Of a stretch of DNA of 64,000 nucleotides, positions 18,285-27,387 are shown one piece after another. The notes under the pieces were generated by a model, which was not told where the DNA came from, ran no database searches, and saw nothing but the letters and a program-made list of their open reading frames with translations. Origin of the DNA: Flavobacterium petrolei (GTDB lineage: Bacteria > Bacteroidota > Bacteroidia > Flavobacteriales > Flavobacteriaceae); contig NZ_QNVY02000007.1 of NCBI RefSeq assembly GCF_003314435.2, positions 1-64,000 of the forward strand, written 5' to 3'. The translations under genes and the position numbers were made by a program. Within the stretch, counting starts at the first letter, position 1; each line of letters begins with the position of its first letter.

Positions 18285-19484
18285 ATGATTAACCCTTCAG
18301 CATCCGGTTGGATAGATAAATTTTTTATTGAACAAAAATTTTCAAAAGATACTGTTTCTAAAACTACTGATATTTTTTATCAAAAAGTGAGAGATACAGG
18401 ATTTATTTATGGACATATAATTGCTTTTGAAACCGCAACCCCTATACAAACGAAAGGTTGGTTTAAAGAAGAGATTTCAAAAGTTGCACTTTTGAACACT
18501 TTATATCACGTTTTTTGTTTGACTAATGAAGATATTAGTCCCGAGAATTTTATCAAACAAGGAAATGCTTTTTACAATCAAATGAATCCTCAAGGTTTTA
18601 ATTTGTTTAAAAAAATTCTTCCGAAAAACTCTCCTGCTTTAACTTTAGAAAAAATCATTGACGAACGTGTACAGACTAATGACAGCATCATCAGTAAAAG
18701 TTTCTCTCATCTGGTGACAAACGCATTATTATTTATTGACGTGCTTGCTTTTAGGCAATATTTGATTCACGGTGAAATTCCCGAAAAATATCTAAAAAAG
18801 ATTGAAGAAACGGTCGTTAATATTGTAACACTTGCGCTAAAAATCAAGTCGAGAAAATCACAATATGATGATTTGTTAATCAAACTTTTTGAGGCTTCCA
18901 TTCGCTACAGCAAATTCTCTAAAGTTTCTGTTCAAAGTTTAGAAACGCTACATTTAGATTACTTTACAAATGAATTGGAAAAATATTATTTGATAGATAT
19001 TGCCGGAATGGCTTTGTGGAGCGATGGAAAAGTAGAAAATGATGAGAGGTATTTTTTGCATTCGCTAGCTGAAATTGTATTGGTTCCAGATTCCTTTGTT
19101 GACGAAAGTATCGATAGTACCAATGAATTTATTACCAAGCACAAAAAAGAAATTCCTTATTTCAATTACTCAAATCCTGTCAAACACTTCTATGACCAAA
19201 CAACACAGAGCGTGGTTACACTTATTGGCAGGAACAAAAACCGATTGATTAAGGAAATTGTCCAAAGTAAAGAATTGATGGTGCTGCTTGCCTACTCCAC
19301 CCGAAGAGATTTGGACGAAAAAGAAAAGAAAAAAGTCAAAAAACAATTACTGGAAATCTGTAAAACCATTCCGTCACTAACCATTTTTCTGCTTCCTGGC
19401 GGTAGTTTATTGTTGCCTATTTTAATCAAATTCATACCTACGTTATTGCCTTCTGCTTTTAATGAAAATCTGGATACCGAATAA
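18285..19484 (+). CDS. LETM1-related biofilm-associated protein
   Basis: A 399-residue protein. Its C terminus has the LETM1-like signature: EKKKVKKQLLEICKTIPSL followed by a hydrophobic FLLPGGSLLLPILIKFIPTLLP segment. The region before it (DIAGMALWSDGKVENDERYF) resembles TerB-like helical domains. Flavobacterial homologues carry the name used here; experimental support for a biofilm role is limited as far as I know. A single C-terminal membrane segment is possible. The promoter box at 18259 supports the ATG at 18285. It converges on carbonic anhydrase across a bidirectional terminator. Confidence 0.75.
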   Translation: MINPSASGWIDKFFIEQKFSKDTVSKTTDIFYQKVRDTGFIYGHIIAFETATPIQTKGWFKEEISKVALLNTLYHVFCLTNEDISPENFIKQGNAFYNQMNPQGFNLFKKILPKNSPALTLEKIIDERVQTNDSIISKSFSHLVTNALLFIDVLAFRQYLIHGEIPEKYLKKIEETVVNIVTLALKIKSRKSQYDDLLIKLFEASIRYSKFSKVSVQSLETLHLDYFTNELEKYYLIDIAGMALWSDGKVENDERYFLHSLAEIVLVPDSFVDESIDSTNEFITKHKKEIPYFNYSNPVKHFYDQTTQSVVTLIGRNKNRLIKEIVQSKELMVLLAYSTRRDLDEKEKKKVKKQLLEICKTIPSLTIFLLPGGSLLLPILIKFIPTLLPSAFNENLDTE

Positions 19485-19485
19485 A

Positions 19486-19514
19486 AAAAAATCCGCTTAA
19501 AAGCGGATTTTATA
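19486..19514. terminator. Bidirectional terminator
   Basis: AAATCCGCTT pairs perfectly with AAGCGGATTT, with A-run before and T-rich sequence after, between the convergent LETM1-related and carbonic anhydrase genes. Confidence 0.85.
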
Positions 19515-19528
19515 CTATAATTCTTTTA

Positions 19529-20164
19529 TTAAAATTTTAACTGGTAAACCGCATCCAAATCTTTTTCGGAACTGATGTTAACCTCTAAATCTGTTACAAA
19601 ACCCGAGTTAAGTCCATAAGCCCATCCGTGTAAAGTCAAATCTTGACCGTTTCTCCAAGCTGCCTGAACGATTGATGTTTTAGCTAAATCAAAAACCTGT
19701 TCTTTTACGTTCAATTCTACAAAAGTATTAAAACGATCTGTTTCATCCTCAATTGAATCTAAATAAGCACTATGCAAACGATATACATCTTTGATGTGAC
19801 GAATCCAGTTATCAATAATACCAATAGAATCATTGCCCATTGCCGCTTTAACACCACCGCAACCATAATGTCCACAAACTAAAACGTGTTTTACTTTCAA
19901 TACATTCACGGCATAATCCAAAACACTCAACATATTCATGTCAGAGTGAACGACCATATTAGCAATGTTTCTGTGTACAAAAACTTCACCTGGTTTTGCT
20001 CCGACAATTTCATTAGCAGGAACACGACTATCCGAACACCCAATCCATAATAATGGTGGTGTTTGACCTTTGGCAAGATCTTGGAAATAATTAGGGTCAC
20101 TTGCTAAGGAAGTTTCCACCCATTTTTTATTGTTTTCTAATATTTTTTTATAAAAATCGCTCAT
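19529..20164 (-). CDS. can: Beta-class carbonic anhydrase
   Basis: A 211-residue enzyme interconverting CO2 and bicarbonate. The zinc ligands are visible as Cys43 in GCSDSR (with the Asp45/Arg47 dyad), His99 and Cys102 in GHYGCGG. The length and DNWIRHIKDV stretch fit the bacterial beta class. No signal peptide, so cytoplasmic. It lies 87 bases downstream of the SulP transporter on the same strand; the pair looks like bicarbonate uptake plus conversion. Confidence 0.95.
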   Translation of the reverse strand: MSDFYKKILENNKKWVETSLASDPNYFQDLAKGQTPPLLWIGCSDSRVPANEIVGAKPGEVFVHRNIANMVVHSDMNMLSVLDYAVNVLKVKHVLVCGHYGCGGVKAAMGNDSIGIIDNWIRHIKDVYRLHSAYLDSIEDETDRFNTFVELNVKEQVFDLAKTSIVQAAWRNGQDLTLHGWAYGLNSGFVTDLEVNISSEKDLDAVYQLKF

Positions 20165-20251
20165 AATTTTTGTTTAATTATTATTTTAATACAAACGTTC
20201 TGTGACTGTACTACAATGTAAAGGAACTATTTTTCAGCTTGAATTCCTTAC

Positions 20252-21922
20252 TTAGTTGCCATTATCTTGTTTAAGAAATTCTACGTCGGTGATTTCTTTT
20301 TTAACCATAACTCTTTTAGCCGCATCATAATAGTGCTCAATTGAAACATGATTCTGAGTTTCAATACTATTTTCCAGATGATAGGCTTTTTTAAATCCTT
20401 TTAATTTTACCTTAATGTTGTTGTCTAACGCTCTTGTAGTTTTAAACTCGTAGATTAAATCCAAAATATCATGTGCAATGTAAACCGTATCTTTTGCATC
20501 AATGATCACTTTTGAATTCTCCGGAAGATGATTCAAGGTTTGTTTAATGGCTGCTTTATTCAAAAAAGAGACTTCTTGAGCCAAATCAATATGAATCACA
20601 TCACCATCGGCATATTGTTCTTTTCTAAAAAAGTAAGCTCTCTTGAGATTTCCCTTTAAAACAAAAATAATACTGATGATAATCCCCAAGGTTACACCTT
20701 TCAATAAATCTAAAAATACTACAGCTAGTAATGTGGCAATAAAAGGCACAAACTGATATTTCCCTTTTTCCCAAAAATGTATAAATGTTGCCGGTTTTGC
20801 TAATTTATACCCTACCAAAATTAAGATAGCTGCCAAAGTAGCCAAAGGAATTTTGTTCAGAATCGCTGGAATAGCAAGTACACTTACTAATAACAATGAT
20901 CCGTGAATAATAGTCGACAGTTTAGATTTTGCCCCCGAATTGCTGTTCGCAGAGGAACGCACAATCACTGATGTCAATGGTAAACCACCTAAAAGTGAAC
21001 TCACCATATTACCAATTCCTTGCGCTTTTAATTCCATATTCGTGTCAGTGTACCGTTTTTGTACATCCATTCGATCGGCAGCTTCTATACTCAATAATGT
21101 CTCAATAGACGCTACAATAGCTATGGTCAATGCAACCACCCATACTTTAGGATTCATTACTCCAGAAAGATTTGGCGTAACAATAATTGCTTTAAATTCC
21201 TCGAAAGAAGATGGAACCGGTAGCGAAACTAAATGTTCTTTTCCTATAGCTAATGCACTTCCGCTAGCCATGAAAATCTCATTTAAAATAACACCCAAAG
21301 CCACCGCAATTAAAGCTCCTGGAACTAATTTTAATTTTTTCAAGAAAGGAACTTTATCCCAAGAAATCAAAATAACCATAGAAACTACTGTGATTACAAT
21401 TGAGCCAATTTGAATGTAATCAAAAATACTAAACAGCGTAGAAAAGGTGTTGCTGCCATCCGTTTGTGAAAACGCTTGATCTCCTTCAAAATCATTATCG
21501 TATCCAAAAGCGTGTGGCAATTGTTTGAGAATAATGATAATTCCGATACCTGCCAGCATTCCCTCAATAACATTCGTGGGGAAATAATTAGAAATACTTC
21601 CCGCTTTTGCAAATCCTAATATTAATTGTACCAGACCTGCGATGAAAACTGCAGTTAAAAAAATATCAAAAGCACCTAAATCCGTGATTGCCGTAAGAAC
21701 AATAGCTGTTAAACCCGCAGCTGGACCGGATACGCTTATATGTGAAGTACTTAAATATCCTACTACTATTCCTCCTACAATTCCTGAAATAATTCCTGAA
21801 AACAAGGGAGCTCCTGAAGCCATTGCAATACCTAAACACAATGGTAGCGCCACCAAAAAAACCACTAAACCAGATGCGAAATCGGATTTAAGGTTAGCAA
21901 AAAGATTAATTTTTTTTGACAT
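20252..21922 (-). CDS. SulP/SLC26-family anion transporter (likely bicarbonate)
   Basis: A 556-residue membrane protein. The N-terminal FASGLVVFLVALPLCLGIAMASG and the GIISGIVGG and SGPAAGL motifs are typical of SulP (BicA/SulP/SLC26) transporters; about 10-14 hydrophobic segments run to residue 430. The C-terminal part (VIHIDLAQEVSFLNKAAIKQTL, KVIIDAKDT) is a STAS-like domain. SulP proteins move sulfate, bicarbonate or other anions. Directly upstream of carbonic anhydrase in one unit, bicarbonate is the best inference, but the substrate is not readable from sequence. Confidence 0.9.
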   Translation of the reverse strand: MSKKINLFANLKSDFASGLVVFLVALPLCLGIAMASGAPLFSGIISGIVGGIVVGYLSTSHISVSGPAAGLTAIVLTAITDLGAFDIFLTAVFIAGLVQLILGFAKAGSISNYFPTNVIEGMLAGIGIIIILKQLPHAFGYDNDFEGDQAFSQTDGSNTFSTLFSIFDYIQIGSIVITVVSMVILISWDKVPFLKKLKLVPGALIAVALGVILNEIFMASGSALAIGKEHLVSLPVPSSFEEFKAIIVTPNLSGVMNPKVWVVALTIAIVASIETLLSIEAADRMDVQKRYTDTNMELKAQGIGNMVSSLLGGLPLTSVIVRSSANSNSGAKSKLSTIIHGSLLLVSVLAIPAILNKIPLATLAAILILVGYKLAKPATFIHFWEKGKYQFVPFIATLLAVVFLDLLKGVTLGIIISIIFVLKGNLKRAYFFRKEQYADGDVIHIDLAQEVSFLNKAAIKQTLNHLPENSKVIIDAKDTVYIAHDILDLIYEFKTTRALDNNIKVKLKGFKKAYHLENSIETQNHVSIEHYYDAAKRVMVKKEITDVEFLKQDNGN

Positions 21923-22009
21923 AATACCTAACTAAAATTGAATACAGCGTTTTTTTCGCAGAAAGTAATGCGAGGAAAGATTTTGAAATAATTCAAAATC
22001 ATACTTGTA

Positions 22010-22291
22010 TTAAACCTCGTTGGGTGGGGGAATAAATATCGAGGACGTGATCTTATCTTGCTTTGATAGATTTTCAGATAGAATGGCGCTAGAAGATGAT
22101 TCTACTGGAACAATAACTTCTGAAAAATAATCGGTATAAAGAAAAGCCTTGATTTCTTTAAGCGCATGTTCTTCTTCTGAGATGCCATAGAAAATAGATA
22201 TATCAGCGCTTTTCTCAATCACAGTAACAATTGTTGGTGTGACAAGAAATGCGAAAAATATGATTAAAAATATTTTAGATATAATTTTCAT
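22010..22291 (-). CDS. Small exported or anchored hypothetical protein
   Basis: A 93-residue protein with a hydrophobic N-terminal segment (residues 4-24, signal peptide or anchor) and a short acidic and Ser-rich tail ending IPPPNEV. No domain recognised. It precedes the SulP/carbonic anhydrase unit on the same strand by 87 bases, so it may be its first gene. A real gene is supported by the signal-like start and the absence of a competing frame. Confidence 0.55.
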   Translation of the reverse strand: MKIISKIFLIIFFAFLVTPTIVTVIEKSADISIFYGISEEEHALKEIKAFLYTDYFSEVIVPVESSSSAILSENLSKQDKITSSIFIPPPNEV

Positions 22292-22424
22292 TGTCGCAAA
22301 AATAGAATTAAGTTCATTAGAAAAAACATAAGTTCTAATAAATTTAAAAAAAAATTAACATTCAAAAAAAAACCAGAATACAATCTTATGATTCCATCTG
22401 GCTTATTCTATTTCGTTCCTAAAA

Positions 22425-22904
22425 CTATAAGGTTTCTTCCAACCAAGCTTGCATCATCCAAATTGTTTTTTCTTGCTCTGATATAAAATCACTCATCATT
22501 GAGTTGGTTCCTTCATCATTAATTTCCCCAGATTTAGTAAGAATCCCTCTTTCTATTTTTAGCAAATGTGACAATGAAGTAACAATCAAATGAACCGCTT
22601 TCTCGTCGTTTGAAACATTCTTCCCTACTACTAATTGATTATTTTTTATGTAATCCTCAAAAGTATGCAGTGGAGTTCCCCCAACTGTAAGAACCCTTTC
22701 AGCGATTAAATCAATTTTGATTTGGGCATCTGTGTACAATTCTTCAAATTTAACATGTAAATCAAAAAAACGTTTCCCTCTTATATTCCAATGAATTCCT
22801 CTTAAATTTTGATAATACACTTGAAAATTAGACAACAAAATATTCAATTCACTCACGATCAATTCTGATTCTTTAACTGGTAATCCTAAAATATTTGTTT
22901 TCAT
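22425..22904 (-). CDS. dps: Dps-family DNA-protecting ferritin
   Basis: A 159-residue mini-ferritin that oxidises Fe(II) with peroxide and stores iron in a 12-mer. The inter-subunit ferroxidase residues fit: His38 in HWNIRG, His50 in FFDLH, then Asp65 and Glu69 in KIDLIAE, the Dps spacing. Length is normal. It is transcribed divergently from the OxyR-like gene across 98 bases, the classical regulator-target arrangement, and a -7 box is present for each direction. Confidence 0.93.
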   Translation of the reverse strand: MKTNILGLPVKESELIVSELNILLSNFQVYYQNLRGIHWNIRGKRFFDLHVKFEELYTDAQIKIDLIAERVLTVGGTPLHTFEDYIKNNQLVVGKNVSNDEKAVHLIVTSLSHLLKIERGILTKSGEINDEGTNSMMSDFISEQEKTIWMMQAWLEETL

Positions 22905-22920
22905 AATTTATTGTTTTAAA

Positions 22921-22928
22921 CAAAAATA
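22921..22928 (-). promoter_or_regulatory. -7 promoter box of dps
   Basis: Minus strand TATTTTTG matches TAnnTTTG, 17 bases before the dps start. Confidence 0.6.
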
Positions 22929-22973
22929 CGCAAGAAAACGCCACTTTACACTATAAGTCAAATTGATTGTTTT

Positions 22974-22981
22974 TATATTTG
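22974..22981 (+). promoter_or_regulatory. -7 promoter box of oxyR
   Basis: TATATTTG matches TAnnTTTG, 22 bases before the oxyR ATG. The roughly 45 bases between the two divergent boxes must hold any OxyR site. Confidence 0.6.
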
Positions 22982-23002
22982 CATTAGATATTACTATAAA
23001 AA

Positions 23003-23947
23003 ATGACAATAACTCAATTAAAATATGTTTTGGCTGTAGCCGAACACAAAAATTTCACTCTTGCGGCCGAAAAATGCTTTGTAACTCAACCTACATTGAG
23101 CATGCAAATTCAGAAAATTGAAGAAGAGTTAAGCATTCAGATATTTGACCGATCCAAAAAACCAATTCAACTTACTGATATCGGTCAAAAAATAGTCAAT
23201 CAAGCTAAAAATATCGTCAACGAAGCTGATCGTATACAAGATATTGTAGAACAGCAAAAAGGATTTATAGGCGGCGAATTCAGATTAGGAATAATTCCTA
23301 CTATAATGCCTACTTTATTACCAATGTTCCTCAATAATTTCATTAAAAAATATCCAAAAGTAAAACTCATCATCGAAGAGTTGAATACCGACGAAATTAT
23401 TACAAAACTTAATAATGGTCATCTGGATGCAGCCATAGCCGCAACTCCATTATTAGAAGATAAAATCAAGGAAATAGTATTGTATTTTGAACCTTTTGTG
23501 GCGTACATTCCGGAAACTCACCATAATTTTCAAAAGGAAGAAATAGAAGTTTCCGATCTAAACTTAGACGAGATTCTGTTATTGCAAGATGGTCATTGTT
23601 TTAGAGACGGAATTTTAAATTTGTGCAAAAACAACAGCAGCAAAAATGAAATTGGACATTTTCAATTAGAAAGTGGCAGTTTTGAAACCTTAATAAAACT
23701 AGCCGATGAGGGTCTGGGAACAACATTACTTCCTTATTTGCATACACTGGATTTAAAAGATAAAGATAAATTAAAGCTTCGCCATTTCAAGGAACCAAAA
23801 CCGGCACGGGAAGTCAGCCTTATTTTTCCTAAAAGCGAATTGAAAATTCAAATAATTGAAGCTCTTAGAAGTACAATTGCCGGAGTCATAAAAGGTGCAA
23901 TTGTTTTTCAGAACGTACAAATTATAAGTTCTATTCATAAAAAATAA
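23003..23947 (+). CDS. oxyR: LysR-family peroxide sensor OxyR
   Basis: A 314-residue LysR-type regulator. The N-terminal helix-turn-helix (MTITQLKYVLAVAEHKNFT, then ATEKCFVTQPTLSMQI-like helices) is typical. Two cysteines, in GHCFRDG and NLCKNN, fall at residues 199 and 208, the same numbers as the redox pair of E. coli OxyR, so peroxide sensing by disulfide formation is well supported. Divergent dps is the likely target. A C-terminal tail of about ten residues exceeds the usual 305. A bidirectional terminator follows. Confidence 0.93.
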   Translation: MTITQLKYVLAVAEHKNFTLAAEKCFVTQPTLSMQIQKIEEELSIQIFDRSKKPIQLTDIGQKIVNQAKNIVNEADRIQDIVEQQKGFIGGEFRLGIIPTIMPTLLPMFLNNFIKKYPKVKLIIEELNTDEIITKLNNGHLDAAIAATPLLEDKIKEIVLYFEPFVAYIPETHHNFQKEEIEVSDLNLDEILLLQDGHCFRDGILNLCKNNSSKNEIGHFQLESGSFETLIKLADEGLGTTLLPYLHTLDLKDKDKLKLRHFKEPKPAREVSLIFPKSELKIQIIEALRSTIAGVIKGAIVFQNVQIISSIHKK

Positions 23948-23949
23948 AA

Positions 23950-23982
23950 AAAAGGAACCGTTTTTGCGGTTCCTTTTTTTTA
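23950..23982. terminator. Bidirectional terminator
   Basis: AAGGAACCG pairs with CGGTTCCTT, with A-run before and T-run after, between oxyR and the convergent small gene. Confidence 0.88.
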
Positions 23983-24177
23983 TGAATTTACAATAAGTAA
24001 ACATTGTTTTAACTCTGGTTTTCCTATCGTATAGTTCAATAACCATTCTCGCAATTGTTCCATTTCATAAGGCAACAACATTTTGATGGCTTTTTCTAAC
24101 TCTTTGCAAAAAAGCAACGGATCAAAACTTACTCTTTCTAGGACTGATTTTGTATAATCATACATGATTTTCGACAT
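23980..24177 (-). CDS. Small conserved-type hypothetical protein
   Basis: A 65-residue acidic/amphipathic helical protein (LERVSFDPLLFCKELEKAIKMLLPYEMEQLREWL). The start MSKIMYDY at 24177 is preferred to the longer frame from 24231, whose extra 18 residues are unusual. No known domain; the look is of small flavobacterial helical proteins of unknown function. It converges on oxyR, and its last codons abut the shared terminator. Confidence 0.6.
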   Translation of the reverse strand: MSKIMYDYTKSVLERVSFDPLLFCKELEKAIKMLLPYEMEQLREWLLNYTIGKPELKQCLLIVNS

Positions 24178-24346
24178 AGTAAATGAAGATTTTAAGTTAG
24201 ATTTTAATAATAAATCGGTGTAAAAATACATTAATTATAATTGTAACATAATTATTTAACGTAGTTTTTAGTTTTTTATTTCAGATACAATTTACATCAA
24301 TAAAACAAAAACAAACTATTGAAAACAAAGGTTTTAACAACTCTAT

Positions 24347-25009
24347 TTAGTTTTTTGTAGCCCGAAACATTTCTCTTTTTCCCGGTGGCCCTGCGAGTTT
24401 TTCAACAGTAAAACCTACTTCAATCATGCTCCTTTTTACCACACCTCTGGCTGCATAGGTAACCAGCACTCCATTTGGTTTGAGCGCATTATACATTTTT
24501 TCGAAAATTGCTGTACTCCACAATTCAGGTTGTACTCTATATCCAAAAGCATCGAAATAAATCAAGTCAAATTTATTTTCATCATTGATTTCTTCAAAAA
24601 ATTGTTTTCTTTTCGTCAATGTGAAATCATCATCCAGAATAATTTTTTCTTCCCAATTACTTTGATGCATGGTGTCAAAAATTGAACTTTGTTCCACTGC
24701 ATTAAGTTCTTCTACATAATTCATCGACACTATTTCCTCTACCGTAATTGGATACGCTTCCACTCCAACATAATCAATGCTTTGATTCCTTTTTTTTGAC
24801 TCCAAAAAAGTAATAAAAGCATTAAGGCCGGTACCAAAACCAATTTCTAAAATAGAAACATTCCTGTCTGGAAACAGCGAAAGTCCGTTTTTTATAAATA
24901 CGTGCTGCGCTTCCTGAATGGCGCCATGTTTAGAATGATAACATTCGTCCCATTCCGCTATGTGGATGGTTGTTGAACCATCAAGTGTTTGGATTATTTC
25001 TCTTTTCAA
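24347..25009 (-). CDS. mnmD: tRNA 5-methylaminomethyl-2-thiouridine methyltransferase (MnmD)
   Basis: A 220-residue SAM-dependent methyltransferase of the DUF752 type, equal to the N-terminal domain of E. coli MnmC. SAM-binding ILEIGFGTGLNAF occurs at about residues 50-62, and the FDLIYFDAFGYRVQPELW stretch at about 138-155 is characteristic. It would methylate nm5s2U34 of tRNA to mnm5s2U. The MnmC oxidase domain is absent, so it is the stand-alone MnmD form. It is a single minus-strand gene. Confidence 0.85.
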   Translation of the reverse strand: MKREIIQTLDGSTTIHIAEWDECYHSKHGAIQEAQHVFIKNGLSLFPDRNVSILEIGFGTGLNAFITFLESKKRNQSIDYVGVEAYPITVEEIVSMNYVEELNAVEQSSIFDTMHQSNWEEKIILDDDFTLTKRKQFFEEINDENKFDLIYFDAFGYRVQPELWSTAIFEKMYNALKPNGVLVTYAARGVVKRSMIEVGFTVEKLAGPPGKREMFRATKN

Positions 25010-25216
25010 AATTATTTTCTAAAGTTATTCGAGTGTGAAATTTTTTAAACTTGTCAAAATTAATGAAAACTAATGCGTTTACTGCTGATAAATCACTATT
25101 TATTATGTAATCGATAGAATTAAGCTCATTTTTTTTTTATTTTCTAAAACGTAAACAAATCGTAGTCAAAGGCTATAATTAATATTGTTTTGATAAGTAA
25201 TTTGCTGATTTTTATT

Positions 25217-25224
25217 TAATTTTG
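25217..25224 (+). promoter_or_regulatory. -7 promoter box of ilvE
   Basis: TAATTTTG matches TAnnTTTG. It lies 85 bases before the ATG, leaving room for a leader, in which nothing striking was seen. Confidence 0.55.
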
Positions 25225-25309
25225 CAAATATTAAACGCCAATTTATAGAAACCAGATTTTTTAAGCTTTAGCTAAAACTTTAAAAAAAATTAAAAAACAA
25301 TACATTATT

Positions 25310-26377
25310 ATGAGTACCACTCAAACTAACAAAATTGAAATTATAAAATCCGCTACTTCAAAAATAAGTGAAGTAGATTTTGAAAACTTAAGCTTTGGTT
25401 CCGTTTTCACAGATCATTTATTTGAATGTGATTTTAAAAATGGAGAATGGCAACAACCGGTCATTAAACCTTATGCTCCCTTTTTGTTAGACCCATCAAC
25501 AAGAGTTTTTCATTACGGCCAAGCTATATTTGAGGGCATGAAAGCCTACAAGGATAGGAATGATGCTGTTTGGCTTTTTAGACCTGACGAAAACTACAAA
25601 CGTTTCAATAAATCCGCAGTGAGAATGGCCATGCCTGAAGTTCCTGAAGAAATATTCATGAATGGGTTGAATCAATTGTTGCAATTGGATGAAGCTTGGA
25701 TCAAAAAAGGTAAAGGGAACGCGATGTATATCCGACCATTTATGATTGCTACCGGAACAGGTGTGATTGCAAATCCATCCAATGACTACAAATTCATGAT
25801 CATTTTATCTCCAGTAACATCTTATTACTCTGGTGATGTCAAAGTACTTATAGCGGAACATTTTAGTAGAGCTGCTAATGGAGGAATTGGAGCTGCAAAG
25901 GCTGCGGGTAATTACGCTGCGCAGTTCTATCCGACTGAATTAGCTAACAAGGAAGGATTCCAACAAGTAATTTGGACAGATGATGCCACGCATACCAAAC
26001 TAGAAGAAGCAGGAACAATGAATGTTTTCTTTAGAATAAACGAAACGCTTTTGACTGCTCCGGTTAGTGAAAGAATTCTTGATGGTGTTACTAGAAAAAC
26101 ACTAATCGACTTGGCTAAAAGTGAAGGAATTGCTGTAGAGGTTCGTCCGGTTTTAGTTTCTGAACTTGTTGAAGCTGCGAAAAACGGAACTTTAAAAGAA
26201 ATTTTTGGTGCAGGAACAGCGGCTGTAATAAGTCCGATATCAGGATTTTCATACCAAGACGTATACTATGAATTGCCAAAAATTGAAAAAACAGTAGCAA
26301 TTCAGTTGAAAGACAAATTGACTAATATTCAAAATAAACTAGAAGAAGATACTTTTGGATGGACTGTTAAAATATAA
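25310..26377 (+). CDS. ilvE: Branched-chain amino acid aminotransferase
   Basis: A 355-residue PLP enzyme of fold type IV that exchanges amino groups between Ile/Leu/Val and their keto acids. FHYGQAIFEGMKAYK at about residues 67-81, the PLP-binding Lys197 in GAAKAAGNYA, EEAGTMNVF near 231 and FGAGTAAVI near 301 are all present. Length fits the IlvE type II family. A promoter box lies upstream and a bidirectional terminator downstream. Confidence 0.95.
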   Translation: MSTTQTNKIEIIKSATSKISEVDFENLSFGSVFTDHLFECDFKNGEWQQPVIKPYAPFLLDPSTRVFHYGQAIFEGMKAYKDRNDAVWLFRPDENYKRFNKSAVRMAMPEVPEEIFMNGLNQLLQLDEAWIKKGKGNAMYIRPFMIATGTGVIANPSNDYKFMIILSPVTSYYSGDVKVLIAEHFSRAANGGIGAAKAAGNYAAQFYPTELANKEGFQQVIWTDDATHTKLEEAGTMNVFFRINETLLTAPVSERILDGVTRKTLIDLAKSEGIAVEVRPVLVSELVEAAKNGTLKEIFGAGTAAVISPISGFSYQDVYYELPKIEKTVAIQLKDKLTNIQNKLEEDTFGWTVKI

Positions 26378-26400
26378 TTTTTCAACATTATGAATGCATA

Positions 26401-26437
26401 CAAAAAGCGATTTTCACCATGAAAATCGCTTTTTGTA
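26401..26437. terminator. Bidirectional terminator
   Basis: AAAAAGCGATTTT pairs perfectly with AAAATCGCTTTTT around a six-base loop, between convergent ilvE and the MazG-like gene. Confidence 0.88.
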
Positions 26438-26467
26438 TTTTGTAGATATTAAGACTCCGCCAATACT

Positions 26468-26857
26468 CTATTTATGTTCTAATATTTTAGAAAAATCAGG
26501 TTTAAAATAATTTGGTCCTTTCATCACTTTGCCATCTTCACGGTAAATAGGGTTCCCGTCTTCGCCTAACTTACTCATATTACTACGTTGGATTTCGTCA
26601 AAAACTTCCTCTATTTTGTGTTGTAAACCATGTTCAATAATGGTACCGCAGAGAATGTACATCATGTCCCCTAATGCGTCCGCAATTTCTATTAAGTCAT
26701 TATTTTTAACTGCTTCAAGATATTCTTCGTTTTCCTCTTTCATTAAATTAAAGCGAAGTTCATGCTTACTTTCGCCTAAATTAGCTATTGGAATTTCACT
26801 GTGTCCAATTTTAAAAGCAGTATGAAATTCTTTCACTGAGTTTATCTGTTTTTGCAT
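26468..26857 (-). CDS. MazG-like nucleoside triphosphate pyrophosphohydrolase
   Basis: A 129-residue all-alpha protein. KEENEEYLEAVKNNDLIEIAD followed by ALGDMMYI carries the E-E...E...D metal-binding pattern of MazG/phosphoribosyl-ATP pyrophosphatase folds at about residues 40-68. The C-terminal GNPIYREDGKVMKGPNYF tail is typical of the short cytosolic subgroup. Such enzymes hydrolyse (d)NTPs to monophosphate and pyrophosphate; the substrate here is unknown. It is divergent from the next small gene. Confidence 0.85.
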   Translation of the reverse strand: MQKQINSVKEFHTAFKIGHSEIPIANLGESKHELRFNLMKEENEEYLEAVKNNDLIEIADALGDMMYILCGTIIEHGLQHKIEEVFDEIQRSNMSKLGEDGNPIYREDGKVMKGPNYFKPDFSKILEHK

Positions 26858-26912
26858 CTTTTTATTTTGTTAAATGAAAAGGCAAATTAGCAACTATTTC
26901 TAAACTATTAAC

Positions 26913-26920
26913 TAAATTTG
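26913..26920 (+). promoter_or_regulatory. -7 promoter box
   Basis: TAAATTTG matches TAnnTTTG, 18 bases before the ATG of the 62-residue membrane protein gene. Confidence 0.6.
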
Positions 26921-26938
26921 CCTGAAATAATTTAAACT

Positions 26939-27127
26939 ATGTTCAGTCAAGGTCAATTAGTGTTTGCAGGCTTGTTTTTTGTTGCATTTGTTATTGCTGC
27001 AATTTATTCCTATCGAAAGGATATCAAAATACACAATGAGTTTTACAAGGGGAACTACAAAATTGTAATAGGATTTGTAGTTTTTATTGGTATTTTGTTC
27101 CTGATAAAAGTATTTTTTAAACGTTAG
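26939..27127 (+). CDS. Small two-helix membrane protein
   Basis: A 62-residue protein with two hydrophobic segments (about residues 7-24 and 42-59) joined by a basic loop (SYRKDIKIHNEFYKGNYK). Its promoter box and following terminator argue for a real, separately transcribed gene. No function recognised. Confidence 0.65.
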   Translation: MFSQGQLVFAGLFFVAFVIAAIYSYRKDIKIHNEFYKGNYKIVIGFVVFIGILFLIKVFFKR

Positions 27128-27146
27128 TTTTCTCTAAACAAAGAAT

Positions 27147-27176
27147 CCAATTCCACTGTAAAGTGGATTTTTTTGT
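27147..27176 (+). terminator. Probable rho-independent terminator
   Basis: TCCACT pairs with AGTGGA and is followed by a T-run, 20 bases after the small membrane protein gene. Confidence 0.65.
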
Positions 27177-27387
27177 TTTGAAAAACATCGGAATTAACTA
27201 TCAAAATTCTTGTTTTTGTATGAAATTTTAAATTTAATACATTTATAATCAATTCTTTAACCCCATCAGTACATACACAAACTATACATCCATTTTTTTA
27301 AACAAATTACCATCATATTTATTTAACACTTTCTGCTACTTGTAAATTAAATCTTTAACTTTACAAAAATTAATAAACCTGTGTATT

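Noticed and set aside
20940..21413. 157-codon plus-strand frame
   Set aside because: It lies wholly inside the SulP transporter gene on the other strand and has no motif.
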